64,000 nt of DNA from Couchioplanes caeruleus (GTDB taxonomy: Bacteria; Actinomycetota; Actinomycetes; Mycobacteriales; Micromonosporaceae): positions 7,768,501-7,832,500 of the forward strand of contig NZ_RJKL01000001.1 in NCBI RefSeq assembly GCF_003751945.1, in the 5' to 3' direction. Position numbers and translations under genes: made by a program. Shown in pieces: positions 7,879 through 16,011 of this stretch; position 1 is the stretch's first letter, and each line of letters begins with the position of its first letter. The notes beneath the pieces are model-generated. The model searched no databases, was not told where the DNA came from, and was given only the letters and a program-made list of their open reading frames with translations.

Positions 7879-10062
7879 TCAGACCAGTTGCAGGTCCGGC
7901 GTGCCCTGCCGCTGCCGGGCGGCCGCCCGGCCCCAGACGCGGGGGCCGATGAGGTGCAGTGCCGCCGGCATGACGACCAGGCGGATCACCACGGCGTCGA
8001 GCACCACGGCGATCGCCAGGCTCAGGCCGAGCTGCTGCACGACGCTGACCTTCGCGATGAGGAACGAGGCGAAGACGGCGACCATGATGAGCGCCGCGCC
8101 GTTGACCAGGCCCGCCGTCTCGCGCAGGCCCTCGGAGACGGCGCGGTGGTGGTCGCCGTGGAGGGTGTAGTGCTCCCGCATTCGGGAGATCATGATGACC
8201 ATGTAATCCATGCTCAGCCCGAACATGATGGCGAAGACCAGGGCGGGCGTGGTGCTGTCGATGCGCTGTCCGAGGCCGTGCTGGCTGATCAGGGTGAGCA
8301 GGCCCAGGCTGGCCGCGACCACCAGGGCGTTGAGCGCCAGGGCGAGCAGGGGGAGCAGCCAGGAGCGGAACGCTCGGGCCAGCAGAAGGACGGTGATCAG
8401 GACGACCGTGCCGAGCACCGCGGGCAGCGTGTCGGTCAGCACCTCGTCGAAGTCCACGCCGGTGGCGGTGGCGCCGGTGACCTGGACGGTGACGCCGGCC
8501 GGCACGGCGCCGGGCAGCCGGTCGCGCAGTGCGTGCACCAGGTCGTGCGCCGCGTCCGAGTCCGGGTCCGCCGCGGGAATCGCGACGACGCGGGTGACCC
8601 GGGTGTCGCCGGTCGTCGCCCAGAGCTGGGCGGCGGCGGCCCGTGCCTCGGGGGGCAGGCCTTCCGGCGCAGCCACGGCCTCGGCGAGCTCGCCCGGGGG
8701 CAGGCCCAGCGTCGTCACGTCGGTGACCTGGTCGACGTGCGGCGCGGTGCGGACCACGCCGGATGCGGCCTGCAGCGCGGTCAGCAGGTCGGCGGCCGGC
8801 GCGGATGCGGGTGCGGTGAGGACGACCTGGACCGGGAACAGGGTGCGGAACTCCAGCGCCGCCTGCATCCGCTCGATGCCCTGCCGGGAGTCGGCGTCCT
8901 CGGGCAGGATCGTCGCGCTGGCCACCGGCGACTGCAGCCGGATGTCGGTGACCGGCCAGGCGAGCACACCGAACGCGGCGACCAGGGCCGCGAGGATCAA
9001 GGCCAGGGCGGCGGGGCGGCGCGGCGCCCGGACCGGCCGGCCGGCGGCGGGGCGCCGCTTCAGCGACAGCCAGTCGATACGCCGGCCGAGCAGGCGCAGC
9101 ACGGCGGGCAGCAGCGTCAGCGACATGGCCAGTGCCACCAGCGTGACCACCACGCCCGCGATCGCCATGCTGCTGAACACCATGATGCGCGGGATGAAGA
9201 GGGCGAGCAGCGCCACCACCACGGCCAGGCCGCTGAAGACCACGGCGTGCCCGGCCGTGCGCATCGCGGTGCGCAGCGCCGGCACGTACGGGTCGCCGGC
9301 GGCCAACTCGTCGCGGTAGCGCTTGATGACGAACAACGAATAGTCCACGGCCACCGCGAGTCCGATGATGGACACCGCGTTGGTGAACAGGGTGGACAGG
9401 TCGGTGGCGAACGTCAGCAGGTAGCCGATCGCGGAGGCCACCACCAGCGCCACGCCCGCCAGCACGACGGGCAGCAGCATCGCCGCGACCGACCGGAAGA
9501 CCACCAGCAGCACGACGACGAGCAGCGGGAACGCGATCATCTCGGCGGTCACCGCATCGTTCTCGGCCTGCACGCTCAGGTCGTGGTCGAGCGCCTGCGC
9601 GCCGGTCACGTGGGTGGTGACGCCGGCCGCGGCCAGCGCGGCGTCCAGTCGGTCGCGCAGGCCCGGCACCTCGTGCTGAATCGCCGACTTGTCGGCTCGG
9701 AAGCCGAGCTGCAGGAAGGTGGTGTGCCGGTCGGGTGACAGCCAGCCCGGGTTCCGCCGATGGTCTTCTACCTGCGCGACGTGCGGGGTGTCCCTGGCCA
9801 CGGCGATCGCGGTGTCCACAGAGGTGGTGACGTCGCCATCGGGGCGGGTGAGCACCACCTGCAGGGTGTCGGGCAGCTCGGCGAAGGTGCGATCGAGGGT
9901 CCGCTGGGCGGCGGCGGCCTCACCGCGCGGATTGTCGAAGCCGCCGGCCTTGAGGGCGCCGGTCAGCGCACCCATCAGCGGTACGCAGACGGCCACGATC
10001 ACGATCCAGATCGCGACGACGGTCTTCGGGCGGGCGATGGAGAACCTGACGAGGGGCTTCAC
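7879..10062 (-). CDS. MMPL/RND-family exporter
   Basis: A 727-aa RND-type membrane transporter of the MMPL family with two repeats, each a large extracytoplasmic loop followed by a bundle of TM helices. An N-terminal TM segment (KTVVAIWIVIVAVCVPLMGAL) starts the protein, and the charged TM4-like motifs VDYSLFVIKR and LSMDYMVIMISRMRE are present in both halves. The GTG at 10062 (VKPLVRF) is chosen because homology begins there; the longer open frame runs into the promoter region. It is divergently transcribed from the ACP operon across a promoter with SARP-type repeats, which suggests export of, or resistance to, the cluster product. Confidence 0.93.
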   Translation of the reverse strand: MKPLVRFSIARPKTVVAIWIVIVAVCVPLMGALTGALKAGGFDNPRGEAAAAQRTLDRTFAELPDTLQVVLTRPDGDVTTSVDTAIAVARDTPHVAQVEDHRRNPGWLSPDRHTTFLQLGFRADKSAIQHEVPGLRDRLDAALAAAGVTTHVTGAQALDHDLSVQAENDAVTAEMIAFPLLVVVLLVVFRSVAAMLLPVVLAGVALVVASAIGYLLTFATDLSTLFTNAVSIIGLAVAVDYSLFVIKRYRDELAAGDPYVPALRTAMRTAGHAVVFSGLAVVVALLALFIPRIMVFSSMAIAGVVVTLVALAMSLTLLPAVLRLLGRRIDWLSLKRRPAAGRPVRAPRRPAALALILAALVAAFGVLAWPVTDIRLQSPVASATILPEDADSRQGIERMQAALEFRTLFPVQVVLTAPASAPAADLLTALQAASGVVRTAPHVDQVTDVTTLGLPPGELAEAVAAPEGLPPEARAAAAQLWATTGDTRVTRVVAIPAADPDSDAAHDLVHALRDRLPGAVPAGVTVQVTGATATGVDFDEVLTDTLPAVLGTVVLITVLLLARAFRSWLLPLLALALNALVVAASLGLLTLISQHGLGQRIDSTTPALVFAIMFGLSMDYMVIMISRMREHYTLHGDHHRAVSEGLRETAGLVNGAALIMVAVFASFLIAKVSVVQQLGLSLAIAVVLDAVVIRLVVMPAALHLIGPRVWGRAAARQRQGTPDLQLV

Positions 10063-10159
10063 GTCGTGCGCTCCCGGTCGGTCGAGGCGGCCCGGCCACG
10101 GCCGGGACACCGGTCGGAGTGCGGTCGCAGCATGCTTGCACGCCCCGGCCGGAGCCGGC

Positions 10160-10199
10160 TCGAGTCTCGCTCGAATTTCGCTGGAGTCCCGCTCGAATC
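10160..10199. promoter_or_regulatory. SARP operator: four heptamers at 11-bp spacing
   Basis: The heptamers TCGAGTC (10160), TCGAATT (10171), TGGAGTC (10182) and TCGAATC (10193) are separated by 4-nt spacers TCGC, TCGC and CCGC, giving an exact 11-bp period over four copies. Read on the minus strand they also fit TCGAGCG-type heptamers. Direct repeats of TCGAGNN at 11-bp intervals are the known binding signature of SARP activators such as ActII-ORF4 and DnrI. The array lies between the divergent MMPL and ACP genes, so it could activate either or both. The cluster SARP is at 39300. Confidence 0.8.
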
Positions 10200-10304
10200 G
10201 CGGGCTCGCCGGGGCCCTACCGGTTCTCGAGCCGCCTCCGACGCGGCTCCCAGCGGCGCCACGAACCATTCCTCGCTGTGACCCAAACCCCTGGAGGTGA
10301 TCCC

Positions 10305-10562
10305 ATGACCGGCATCCCGCCCACCCAGGCGGTGATCGACGCGATCGTGGCCGTGAAGCCGGCGCTGAGCCCCGGCGACGTCCACCTCGACGCGTCGCTG
10401 ACCCGCGACCTCGGCCTAGACTCCCTGGACCTCGTCCAGCTCGCCACCCGGATCACCGCCGCGTACCCGGACTTCGAGCTGCGCCTGTGGCTGACCGAGG
10501 CGATGTCATCCGAGGTGGACAGCGTCCACTCCATGGCCCGCATGCTGGAGCCGGTCCGTTGA
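10305..10562 (+). CDS. Second acyl carrier protein
   Basis: An 85-aa ACP with the modification serine at S40 in DLGLDSLDLVQLA. The ATG at 10305 follows the near-perfect ribosome site GGAGGTGAT. It opens a long operon with an acyl-CoA dehydrogenase, a type III PKS and aminotransferases, so it probably carries a dedicated acyl or aminoacyl unit rather than the type II polyketide chain. Its stop overlaps the TTG start of the dehydrogenase (TTGA). It aligns without gaps at the modification site with the Ser-less protein at 41339, including the VAVKPAL segment. Confidence 0.93.
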   Translation: MTGIPPTQAVIDAIVAVKPALSPGDVHLDASLTRDLGLDSLDLVQLATRITAAYPDFELRLWLTEAMSSEVDSVHSMARMLEPVR

Positions 10563-11734
10563 CCGCCGTAGCCGCGCCGCCGCGTACGGATGTCGTCGCT
10601 CTTGCTCGCGAACTGGCCCCGGCCTTCGCCGAGCGGGCCACGGCGCACGACCGGGACGCGACCTTCCCGCACGAGAATCTGGCCGAGCTGGTCGCCGGCG
10701 GATACACGGCGATGACGGTGCCGGCCGAGTACGGCGGCCCCGCCGTCAGCCTGGCCGACCTCTGCGCGGCACAGCAGATCCTGGCCGGTGCCTGCGCGTC
10801 CACGGCCTTCGCGGTGAACATGCACGTCCACGGCCTCGCGATGATCGCCCGGGTGGGCGGCGAGAGCGCCGGCCGGGCCTGCCGTGCGGTCCTCGACGGC
10901 GCGGTCATCGCGGGCGGGTTCAGCGAGCCCGGCGTCGGCGGCAACTGGTGGCACCCCACGACCCGGGCCGACGAGGTCGACGGCGGGTTCGTCCTCAACG
11001 GCCGCAAGGGCTTCTTCACCGGATACCCGGGCGCCACCCACCTGTTCCTGTCCGCGGCCGTGACCGACGACCGCGGCCTGCCCGAGCCGGTCGCCTTCCT
11101 CATCCCGAAGCCGCAGCGGGGCGTCCGGGTCACCGCCGAGTGGGACGCCGCGGGCATGCGCGCCACCGGAAGCCACTCGCTGGCCCTGGAGGATCTGTAC
11201 GTCGACTCCCGCTGGGCCGTGGGGGAGCGCGGAGCCCTGCCGATGCTCTTCATGCTCGGCGTGCACTGGGCCTGGTGCAGCTTCGCCAGTTGCTTCGTCG
11301 GCATCGCGCGCGCCGCCCTCGACCACGTCGTCGAAACCCAGCGCCGGCGGGTCATCAGCGTCATCGGTAAGCCGAACGCGCAGTTGCCGGGCATCCAGTT
11401 CCGCATCGCCGAGATGGCCGCCAAGGTGGCCGCCGCCGAGGCGCATCTGGACGCCGCGATCCACGCCGAGCACGAGGACGTGGACCCGCTCACCCACTAC
11501 GTCGACATGAGCGTCATGAAGACCAGCGTCACCAAGCTGGCCCACGAGGTCGTCACGCTCGGCATGCAGGTGCAGGGCGGCTCCGGGCTGGCGTCCGGCG
11601 ACCCGCTGCAGCGCATGTACCGCGACGTCGTCGCCGGTCTGCTCGTGCCGCCCGCCACGGACGTGGTCCTGGAGTGGTCCGGCAAGCAGGCGCTGGGCGT
11701 GCCCATCTTCGCCGAACCCCGCTGGGAAGGGTGA
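10559..11734 (+). CDS. Acyl-CoA dehydrogenase family flavoprotein
   Basis: A 391-aa acyl-CoA/acyl-ACP dehydrogenase that would introduce a double bond into, or otherwise oxidise, a thioester substrate using FAD. The N-terminal helical domain, the middle beta domain (GGFSEPGVGGN, GRKGFFTGYPGA) and the C-terminal helical bundle with MQVQGGSG are in order. The TTG at 10559 is preferred: it overlaps the ACP stop by 4 nt and has GGAG 8 nt upstream; an open frame extending further left lies inside the ACP gene. Coupling to an ACP suggests an ACP-bound substrate. The typical catalytic Glu was not located with certainty. Confidence 0.9.
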   Translation: MTAVAAPPRTDVVALARELAPAFAERATAHDRDATFPHENLAELVAGGYTAMTVPAEYGGPAVSLADLCAAQQILAGACASTAFAVNMHVHGLAMIARVGGESAGRACRAVLDGAVIAGGFSEPGVGGNWWHPTTRADEVDGGFVLNGRKGFFTGYPGATHLFLSAAVTDDRGLPEPVAFLIPKPQRGVRVTAEWDAAGMRATGSHSLALEDLYVDSRWAVGERGALPMLFMLGVHWAWCSFASCFVGIARAALDHVVETQRRRVISVIGKPNAQLPGIQFRIAEMAAKVAAAEAHLDAAIHAEHEDVDPLTHYVDMSVMKTSVTKLAHEVVTLGMQVQGGSGLASGDPLQRMYRDVVAGLLVPPATDVVLEWSGKQALGVPIFAEPRWEG

Positions 11735-11739
11735 TCTCC

Positions 11740-12159
11740 GTGTCCCTGTCAGGATCCGTGCTCGACCACGCCGCGGCCCAGGCCCGGGTGGCCCGGGAGG
11801 CCTACGCCGCCGCCGTGCGGCGGATATCGGGCGAGTCCGCGGCCCGGCTGCCCGGCCCGCAGTTCGCCGTCGCCGGCATGCGCGCCGCGTGCGACACCAT
11901 GAGCGCGCTGCTCGACCGTACGCCGGACGCCCTGACCGCCGCCTGCACCGCCGCGCTCTTCGTCGGCGAGGCCGCCGAACGCGTCGTGGTGGCGGCGGAA
12001 CGCCTGCTCGCCGACGATGCCGAGGGCGCGGCCCGGCTCGCGGAGCTGCGCCGCGACCTGCGCGCGACGCCGCCTCCCGTGCCGGACGACCGCTGCCGGG
12101 AGCTGGTCGGCAAGGCCGCCCTCGGCATCGACCCCGAGGCCACGCCGAGGTGGTTGTGA
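11740..12159 (+). CDS. Helical protein of unknown function
   Basis: A 139-aa protein rich in Ala, Arg and Glu that reads as four or five amphipathic helices (HAAAQARVAREAYAAAVRR, then LRRDLRA near the C-terminus). It has no signal peptide, membrane segment or recognised motif. The GTG at 11740 has GGAAGG 9 nt upstream and is preferred to the GTG at 11731. The stop shares a base with the methyltransferase start at 12159. Its conserved-looking position between the dehydrogenase and the methyltransferase suggests a helper or scaffold for the ACP-bound pathway, but no function can be assigned. Confidence 0.8.
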   Translation: MSLSGSVLDHAAAQARVAREAYAAAVRRISGESAARLPGPQFAVAGMRAACDTMSALLDRTPDALTAACTAALFVGEAAERVVVAAERLLADDAEGAARLAELRRDLRATPPPVPDDRCRELVGKAALGIDPEATPRWL

Positions 12160-12923
12160 TGGCCCGCCGCGGCGATGCCACGATCGACAACGATTACTAC
12201 CACGAGGTCGGCGAGGGGTGGTGGGACGAGCGGGGACCGCTGCGCACCTTGCACGACATGAACCCCGCCCGGGTGTCCTACTTCGACAAGGCCGCCCGCG
12301 AGGCGCTCGGGCCCGACCGGGCGGCGATCCGGGTCCTCGACGTCGGTTGCGGCGGTGGCCTGGTGTCCGAGCGGCTGGCCGCCCTCGGCTACCGCGTCAC
12401 CGGCCTCGACCTCTCCGCCGGCTCGATCGAGATCGCCCGCAGGCACGCCGCGGCGAGCGGCGTCGACGTGGAGTACGTCGTCGGCTCGGCGTTCGAGTTG
12501 CCCCGCGAGGACGCCTCGGTGGACCTCGTGGTCGTCTCGGACGTCCTCGAGCACCTCGACGACCTCGGCGCCGCCACGGCGGAGATCGCCCGCGTGCTGC
12601 GCCCCGGCGGCCTGGTCGTCTTCGACACGATCAACCGTACGGTGGCCGCCTGGCTGAAGGCGATCGTGCTCTCCGAGCGGGTGCTGCGGATCGTCTACCC
12701 CGGCACCCACAGCTGGTCCATGTTCATCCGGCCGGACGAGCTGCGTGGCGCGTTCGCCAGGCACGGCCTCGTCATGACGGACGTCCGGGGCCTGGAGCCC
12801 GTGGCGCCGCCGCACCGGATCTTCGCCTCCGTGCTCCGCGGCGACGCTGTGGGCCCGTTCCATCTCACCGATTCCACCGCCGTGAGCTACATCGGCCGGG
12901 CGGTCAAGTCCCAGGAGGGCTGA
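12159..12923 (+). CDS. UbiG-like SAM O-methyltransferase
   Basis: A 254-aa class I SAM methyltransferase close in layout to UbiG (3-demethylubiquinol O-methyltransferase). The N-terminal segment GPLRTLHDMNPARVSYF is characteristic of that family, the SAM-binding motif is VLDVGCGGG (about residues 59-67) and the post-motif VVVSDVLEHL follows. UbiG-type enzymes methylate catechol oxygens on lipid-linked rings. Here the likely substrate is a phenol made by the nearby type III PKS; that is inference. The start overlaps the upstream stop by 1 nt. Confidence 0.9.
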   Translation: MARRGDATIDNDYYHEVGEGWWDERGPLRTLHDMNPARVSYFDKAAREALGPDRAAIRVLDVGCGGGLVSERLAALGYRVTGLDLSAGSIEIARRHAAASGVDVEYVVGSAFELPREDASVDLVVVSDVLEHLDDLGAATAEIARVLRPGGLVVFDTINRTVAAWLKAIVLSERVLRIVYPGTHSWSMFIRPDELRGAFARHGLVMTDVRGLEPVAPPHRIFASVLRGDAVGPFHLTDSTAVSYIGRAVKSQEG

Positions 12924-12926
12924 GAC

Positions 12927-13403
12927 ATGGTTTGGATCAGGACGAAGACCGCGAAGGAGATCACCATCCGGACCAGTCGGGAGGCGCTGCGGGCACTGCT
13001 GCTCGACGTCACCGGCTGCGGCCGGATGATGCCCGGCGTCGAGGAGATGGAGCAGATCGGCGACGGCCTGTACCACTTCCGGCTGGCCGAGGTCTCCAAC
13101 GGCGTCGTGAAGTTCCGGCCGGACTACGTCGCGAGGTACGACGTCTCCGACCCGGACGCCATCACGTGGGAGCCGCACGGCGAGCACAACTTCCGCTCCT
13201 GGGGCACCTTCCACGTCCTCGACGGTCCGTCGCCGGAGGAGGTCGTGCTGCGCATCGACATGCGCTCCGAGGCGAACGTCGACGTGGCGCGCGTCGTGGT
13301 CGTGCTCATCGAGCCGTTCGCGCAGAAGGAGACCGCCGAGGTCACCACCGGCTTCCTCGCGGCGATCAAGGACCGGCTCGAGACTGCGGGTGTGCCGAGA
13401 TGA
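12927..13403 (+). CDS. SRPBCC-family protein, second copy
   Basis: A 158-aa START/SRPBCC-type protein of the coenzyme-Q-binding/cyclase kind. It has the N-terminal strand KEITIRTSREALRALL, the middle strands YHFRLAEVSNGVVKFRPDYVARYD and EHNFRSWGTFHVLD, and the long C-terminal helix FAQKETAEVTTGFLAAIK. It differs clearly from the cyclase at 2517. Being sandwiched between a UbiG-like methyltransferase and a type III PKS (overlapping the latter by 4 nt), it may bind or cyclise the type III PKS product. Confidence 0.85.
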   Translation: MVWIRTKTAKEITIRTSREALRALLLDVTGCGRMMPGVEEMEQIGDGLYHFRLAEVSNGVVKFRPDYVARYDVSDPDAITWEPHGEHNFRSWGTFHVLDGPSPEEVVLRIDMRSEANVDVARVVVVLIEPFAQKETAEVTTGFLAAIKDRLETAGVPR

Positions 13404-14482
13404 CGTGGGGTGCCTCCCTGCCGCGCCCGGCCCGGCTCCTCGGCCTGCGGGTCGCGCCGGCCGGCCCGGCCATCGCCCAGCAGGAGCTGTTCGACTCCTT
13501 CTACCGCGACCTGTTCGCCGAGGTGCCCGACGCGGAGAAGCTGTTCATGAGCACCCGCGTCGACCAGCGCCGACTGGCCTGGCCGCCGTCGGAGTACTAC
13601 GGCGACGGCTGGCCCGGCATGCGGGAGCGCATCGAGGCGTGGGAGCGCGGTGTGCTGGCCATGGGCCGGGAAACCGTCGCCGGCGTCCTCGAGGGCGTCG
13701 ACGCCCAGCAGGTCGGCAGCTACACGTTCGTGAGCTGCACCGGGTACGCCGGGCCGACCCCGGAGATGCTGCTCGCCAAGGAGTTCGGCCTGCGGCAGAA
13801 CCTGCGCCGAGCGTTCGTGGGCCACATGGGCTGCTATGCCGCCTTCAACGGGGTCAAGATCGGCCTGGACGCGCTGGCCGGGCGCCCCGACGAGCTGGCG
13901 ATGGTCACCTGCGCCGAGGTCTGTTCGGTGCATCTGCGCCCGGAGGCCACCAAGGAGCAGGTGGTCATCACCGGGCTGTTCGGCGACGCCGGCGCCACCG
14001 CGCTGCTGGCCGCCGCCGATGGGCCTCTGGACCCGGGGGACGGCTCGGGGCCGCTGCTGCTGGGCACGCACACCGAGGCGCACCCCGAGACGTCGTCGGC
14101 CATGACGTGGAAGGTCATGGACGACGCGTTCCGGATGACGCTGTCGCCGTACGTGCCGCTCTACCTGGCCGAGGCCGTCAAGCCGTTCGTCGAGCGGCTG
14201 CTGGCCCCGCACGGGCTCGACGTCTCGGACGTGCAGCACTGGGCCATCCACCCGGGCGGACCGAAGATCATCGAGTTCGTCGGCGAACGGCTCGACCTGC
14301 CCGACGCCGCCCTGCAACCGTCCCTGGACATCCTCTCGTCGTGGGGCAACTGCAGCTCCCCGACGGTGCTGCTGATCCTCGACCGCATCATGCGGCAATC
14401 CCGCCCGGCGCCCGGCGAGCACGGCGTCCTGATGGCCTTCGGACCCGGACTCACCATGGAATCCGCCCTGGTCCGCTTCTGA
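13400..14482 (+). CDS. Type III polyketide synthase
   Basis: A 360-aa chalcone-synthase-like homodimeric PKS that extends a CoA (or ACP) starter with malonyl-CoA in one active site. The full catalytic triad is visible: C145 in GHMGCYAAFNG, H284 in WAIHPGGP and N317 in SWGNCSSPT. The C-terminal GPGLT motif that shapes the cavity is also present. Its ATG overlaps the stop of the SRPBCC gene. A type III PKS in one operon with an ACP, inside a type II PKS cluster, is uncommon; it may supply an aromatic or pyrone building block. Confidence 0.94.
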   Translation: MTWGASLPRPARLLGLRVAPAGPAIAQQELFDSFYRDLFAEVPDAEKLFMSTRVDQRRLAWPPSEYYGDGWPGMRERIEAWERGVLAMGRETVAGVLEGVDAQQVGSYTFVSCTGYAGPTPEMLLAKEFGLRQNLRRAFVGHMGCYAAFNGVKIGLDALAGRPDELAMVTCAEVCSVHLRPEATKEQVVITGLFGDAGATALLAAADGPLDPGDGSGPLLLGTHTEAHPETSSAMTWKVMDDAFRMTLSPYVPLYLAEAVKPFVERLLAPHGLDVSDVQHWAIHPGGPKIIEFVGERLDLPDAALQPSLDILSSWGNCSSPTVLLILDRIMRQSRPAPGEHGVLMAFGPGLTMESALVRF

Positions 14483-14526
14483 TCCCGCCCACGACCACGT
14501 ACGCACAGAAACGGAGCTGGGTCCCC

Positions 14527-15987
14527 ATGACCACGATCGAGACCCTGGTCGCCGACCTGCTCGGGCAGCAGTGGGTGATCGACCTGTTCACCGAGCTCGG
14601 CGACCGGCAGCGCCAGTCCGCCGAGGTGGCCGCCCAGGTACGCGAGCGCGCCGCCACCAACCACGTCTTCTGGCCGTTCCACGCGCCGCAGTTCCCGCTC
14701 GTCGTCGCCGACGCGGCCGGCGGCCGGATCACCGACATCGACGGCAACACCTACCTGGACACGCATCTGGGCTTCGGCGCCCAGGCGCTGTTCGGGCACA
14801 ACCCGCCGGCGGTCACCGAGCACGTCCGCGAGCTGCTCGGCCGCTCCACCGGCAACGGCTACCTCAACCTCACCGAGCTGCAGCTCGTCGACCTGCTCGA
14901 GCAGTTCCTGCCGCACTGCGAGAAGTTCGCGTTCCTCAACTCCGGCACCGACGCGACCGCCGCGGCGATCCGGCTCGCCCGGGCGCACACCGGGCGGCGG
15001 CTCGTCGCGAAGTTCGAGGGCGCGCTGCACGGCGTGCACGACATCGCCGCGCACAACACCGCCTTCTGGTACCACGGCCATCCGGCTGCGCCGTTCCCCG
15101 AGTCCGGCCCGGGCGGCATCGCGCCGCTGCCGGCGCTCACCGGCGTCGCCCCCGCACCGGCGACCGAGCTGCTCATCCTGCCCAACGACACCGACGCGGC
15201 GCTGGCGCTCATCGAGGCGCACCGGCACGAGCTGGCGTGCGTGCTCGGCGAGGCGGTGTCGTCGTCCTTCCCGTACGCCGAGCACACCGTGCCGATGATC
15301 CGCGCGGTCGCGCAGCGCTGCCGGGACCTGCGGGTGCCGTTCGTCCTCGACGAGGTGCTGACCGGCTTCCGCTACGGTCCCTCGGGTGCCGCCGCCCACT
15401 TCGACATCCCCGCCGATCTGTACTGCTACGGCAAGGTGGTGACCGGTCTGGGCCTGCCGCTGTCCATCCTGGCCGGCCGCGCCGACATCATCGACCACGC
15501 GCAGACCTCCGGGCTGTCGCTGACCGACCTCGGCAGCAAGACCTGTGTGCAGACCACGCACGCCGGCAACCACCTGTCGCTGGCCGCCTCCTACGCCTCG
15601 CTGAGCCTGCTGCACGACGCGGGCGACGCCTACTACGAGCGGACCCGCGCCAAGGTGACCCGGGTGCAGGACCGGCTCGCGGCCTTCCGCACCGAGACCG
15701 GGATTCCCCTGCGCCTGCTGGGCTTCGGCGACTTCATCGGCTCGTTCGGATACGTGGCGGGGGAGTCCTACCGCGACTACCGCGAGTTCGCCGCCGCGGT
15801 GAATCCGCTCGGCCTGTTCCTGCTCACGCTGATGCTGCGCCAACGCGGTGTCTACACGCTCAGCCTGCCGATGTTCTTCACCGGCGACGCGCACAGCGAC
15901 GCGGACGTGGACGAAGTGCTCGACGCCGTCCTCGACGCCTCGCGCGAGCTCGACAAGCACGGCTTCCCGTTCGTGCTGCCCTCCTGA
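14527..15987 (+). CDS. Class III PLP aminotransferase, first copy
   Basis: A 486-aa PLP enzyme of the glutamate-1-semialdehyde aminomutase / class III aminotransferase family. The Schiff-base lysine is K303 in YCYGKVVTG, the PLP-phosphate contact lies in LNSGTDATAAA, and the Asp that binds the pyridine nitrogen is in VLDEVLTGFR. About 50 residues precede the domain, more than in typical 430-aa GSA aminotransferases. The next gene is a close paralogue with the same extension. The product would be an amine or amino-acid group on a pathway intermediate; the substrate is unknown. Confidence 0.92.
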   Translation: MTTIETLVADLLGQQWVIDLFTELGDRQRQSAEVAAQVRERAATNHVFWPFHAPQFPLVVADAAGGRITDIDGNTYLDTHLGFGAQALFGHNPPAVTEHVRELLGRSTGNGYLNLTELQLVDLLEQFLPHCEKFAFLNSGTDATAAAIRLARAHTGRRLVAKFEGALHGVHDIAAHNTAFWYHGHPAAPFPESGPGGIAPLPALTGVAPAPATELLILPNDTDAALALIEAHRHELACVLGEAVSSSFPYAEHTVPMIRAVAQRCRDLRVPFVLDEVLTGFRYGPSGAAAHFDIPADLYCYGKVVTGLGLPLSILAGRADIIDHAQTSGLSLTDLGSKTCVQTTHAGNHLSLAASYASLSLLHDAGDAYYERTRAKVTRVQDRLAAFRTETGIPLRLLGFGDFIGSFGYVAGESYRDYREFAAAVNPLGLFLLTLMLRQRGVYTLSLPMFFTGDAHSDADVDEVLDAVLDASRELDKHGFPFVLPS

Positions 15988-16011
15988 AAGCCCCGCCGAG
16001 GAGACACCGCC

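Noticed and set aside
7768..9738. 656-codon open frame antisense to the MMPL gene
   Set aside because: Composition is Gln/His/Gly/Arg-rich without structure; the sense gene has intact RND features.
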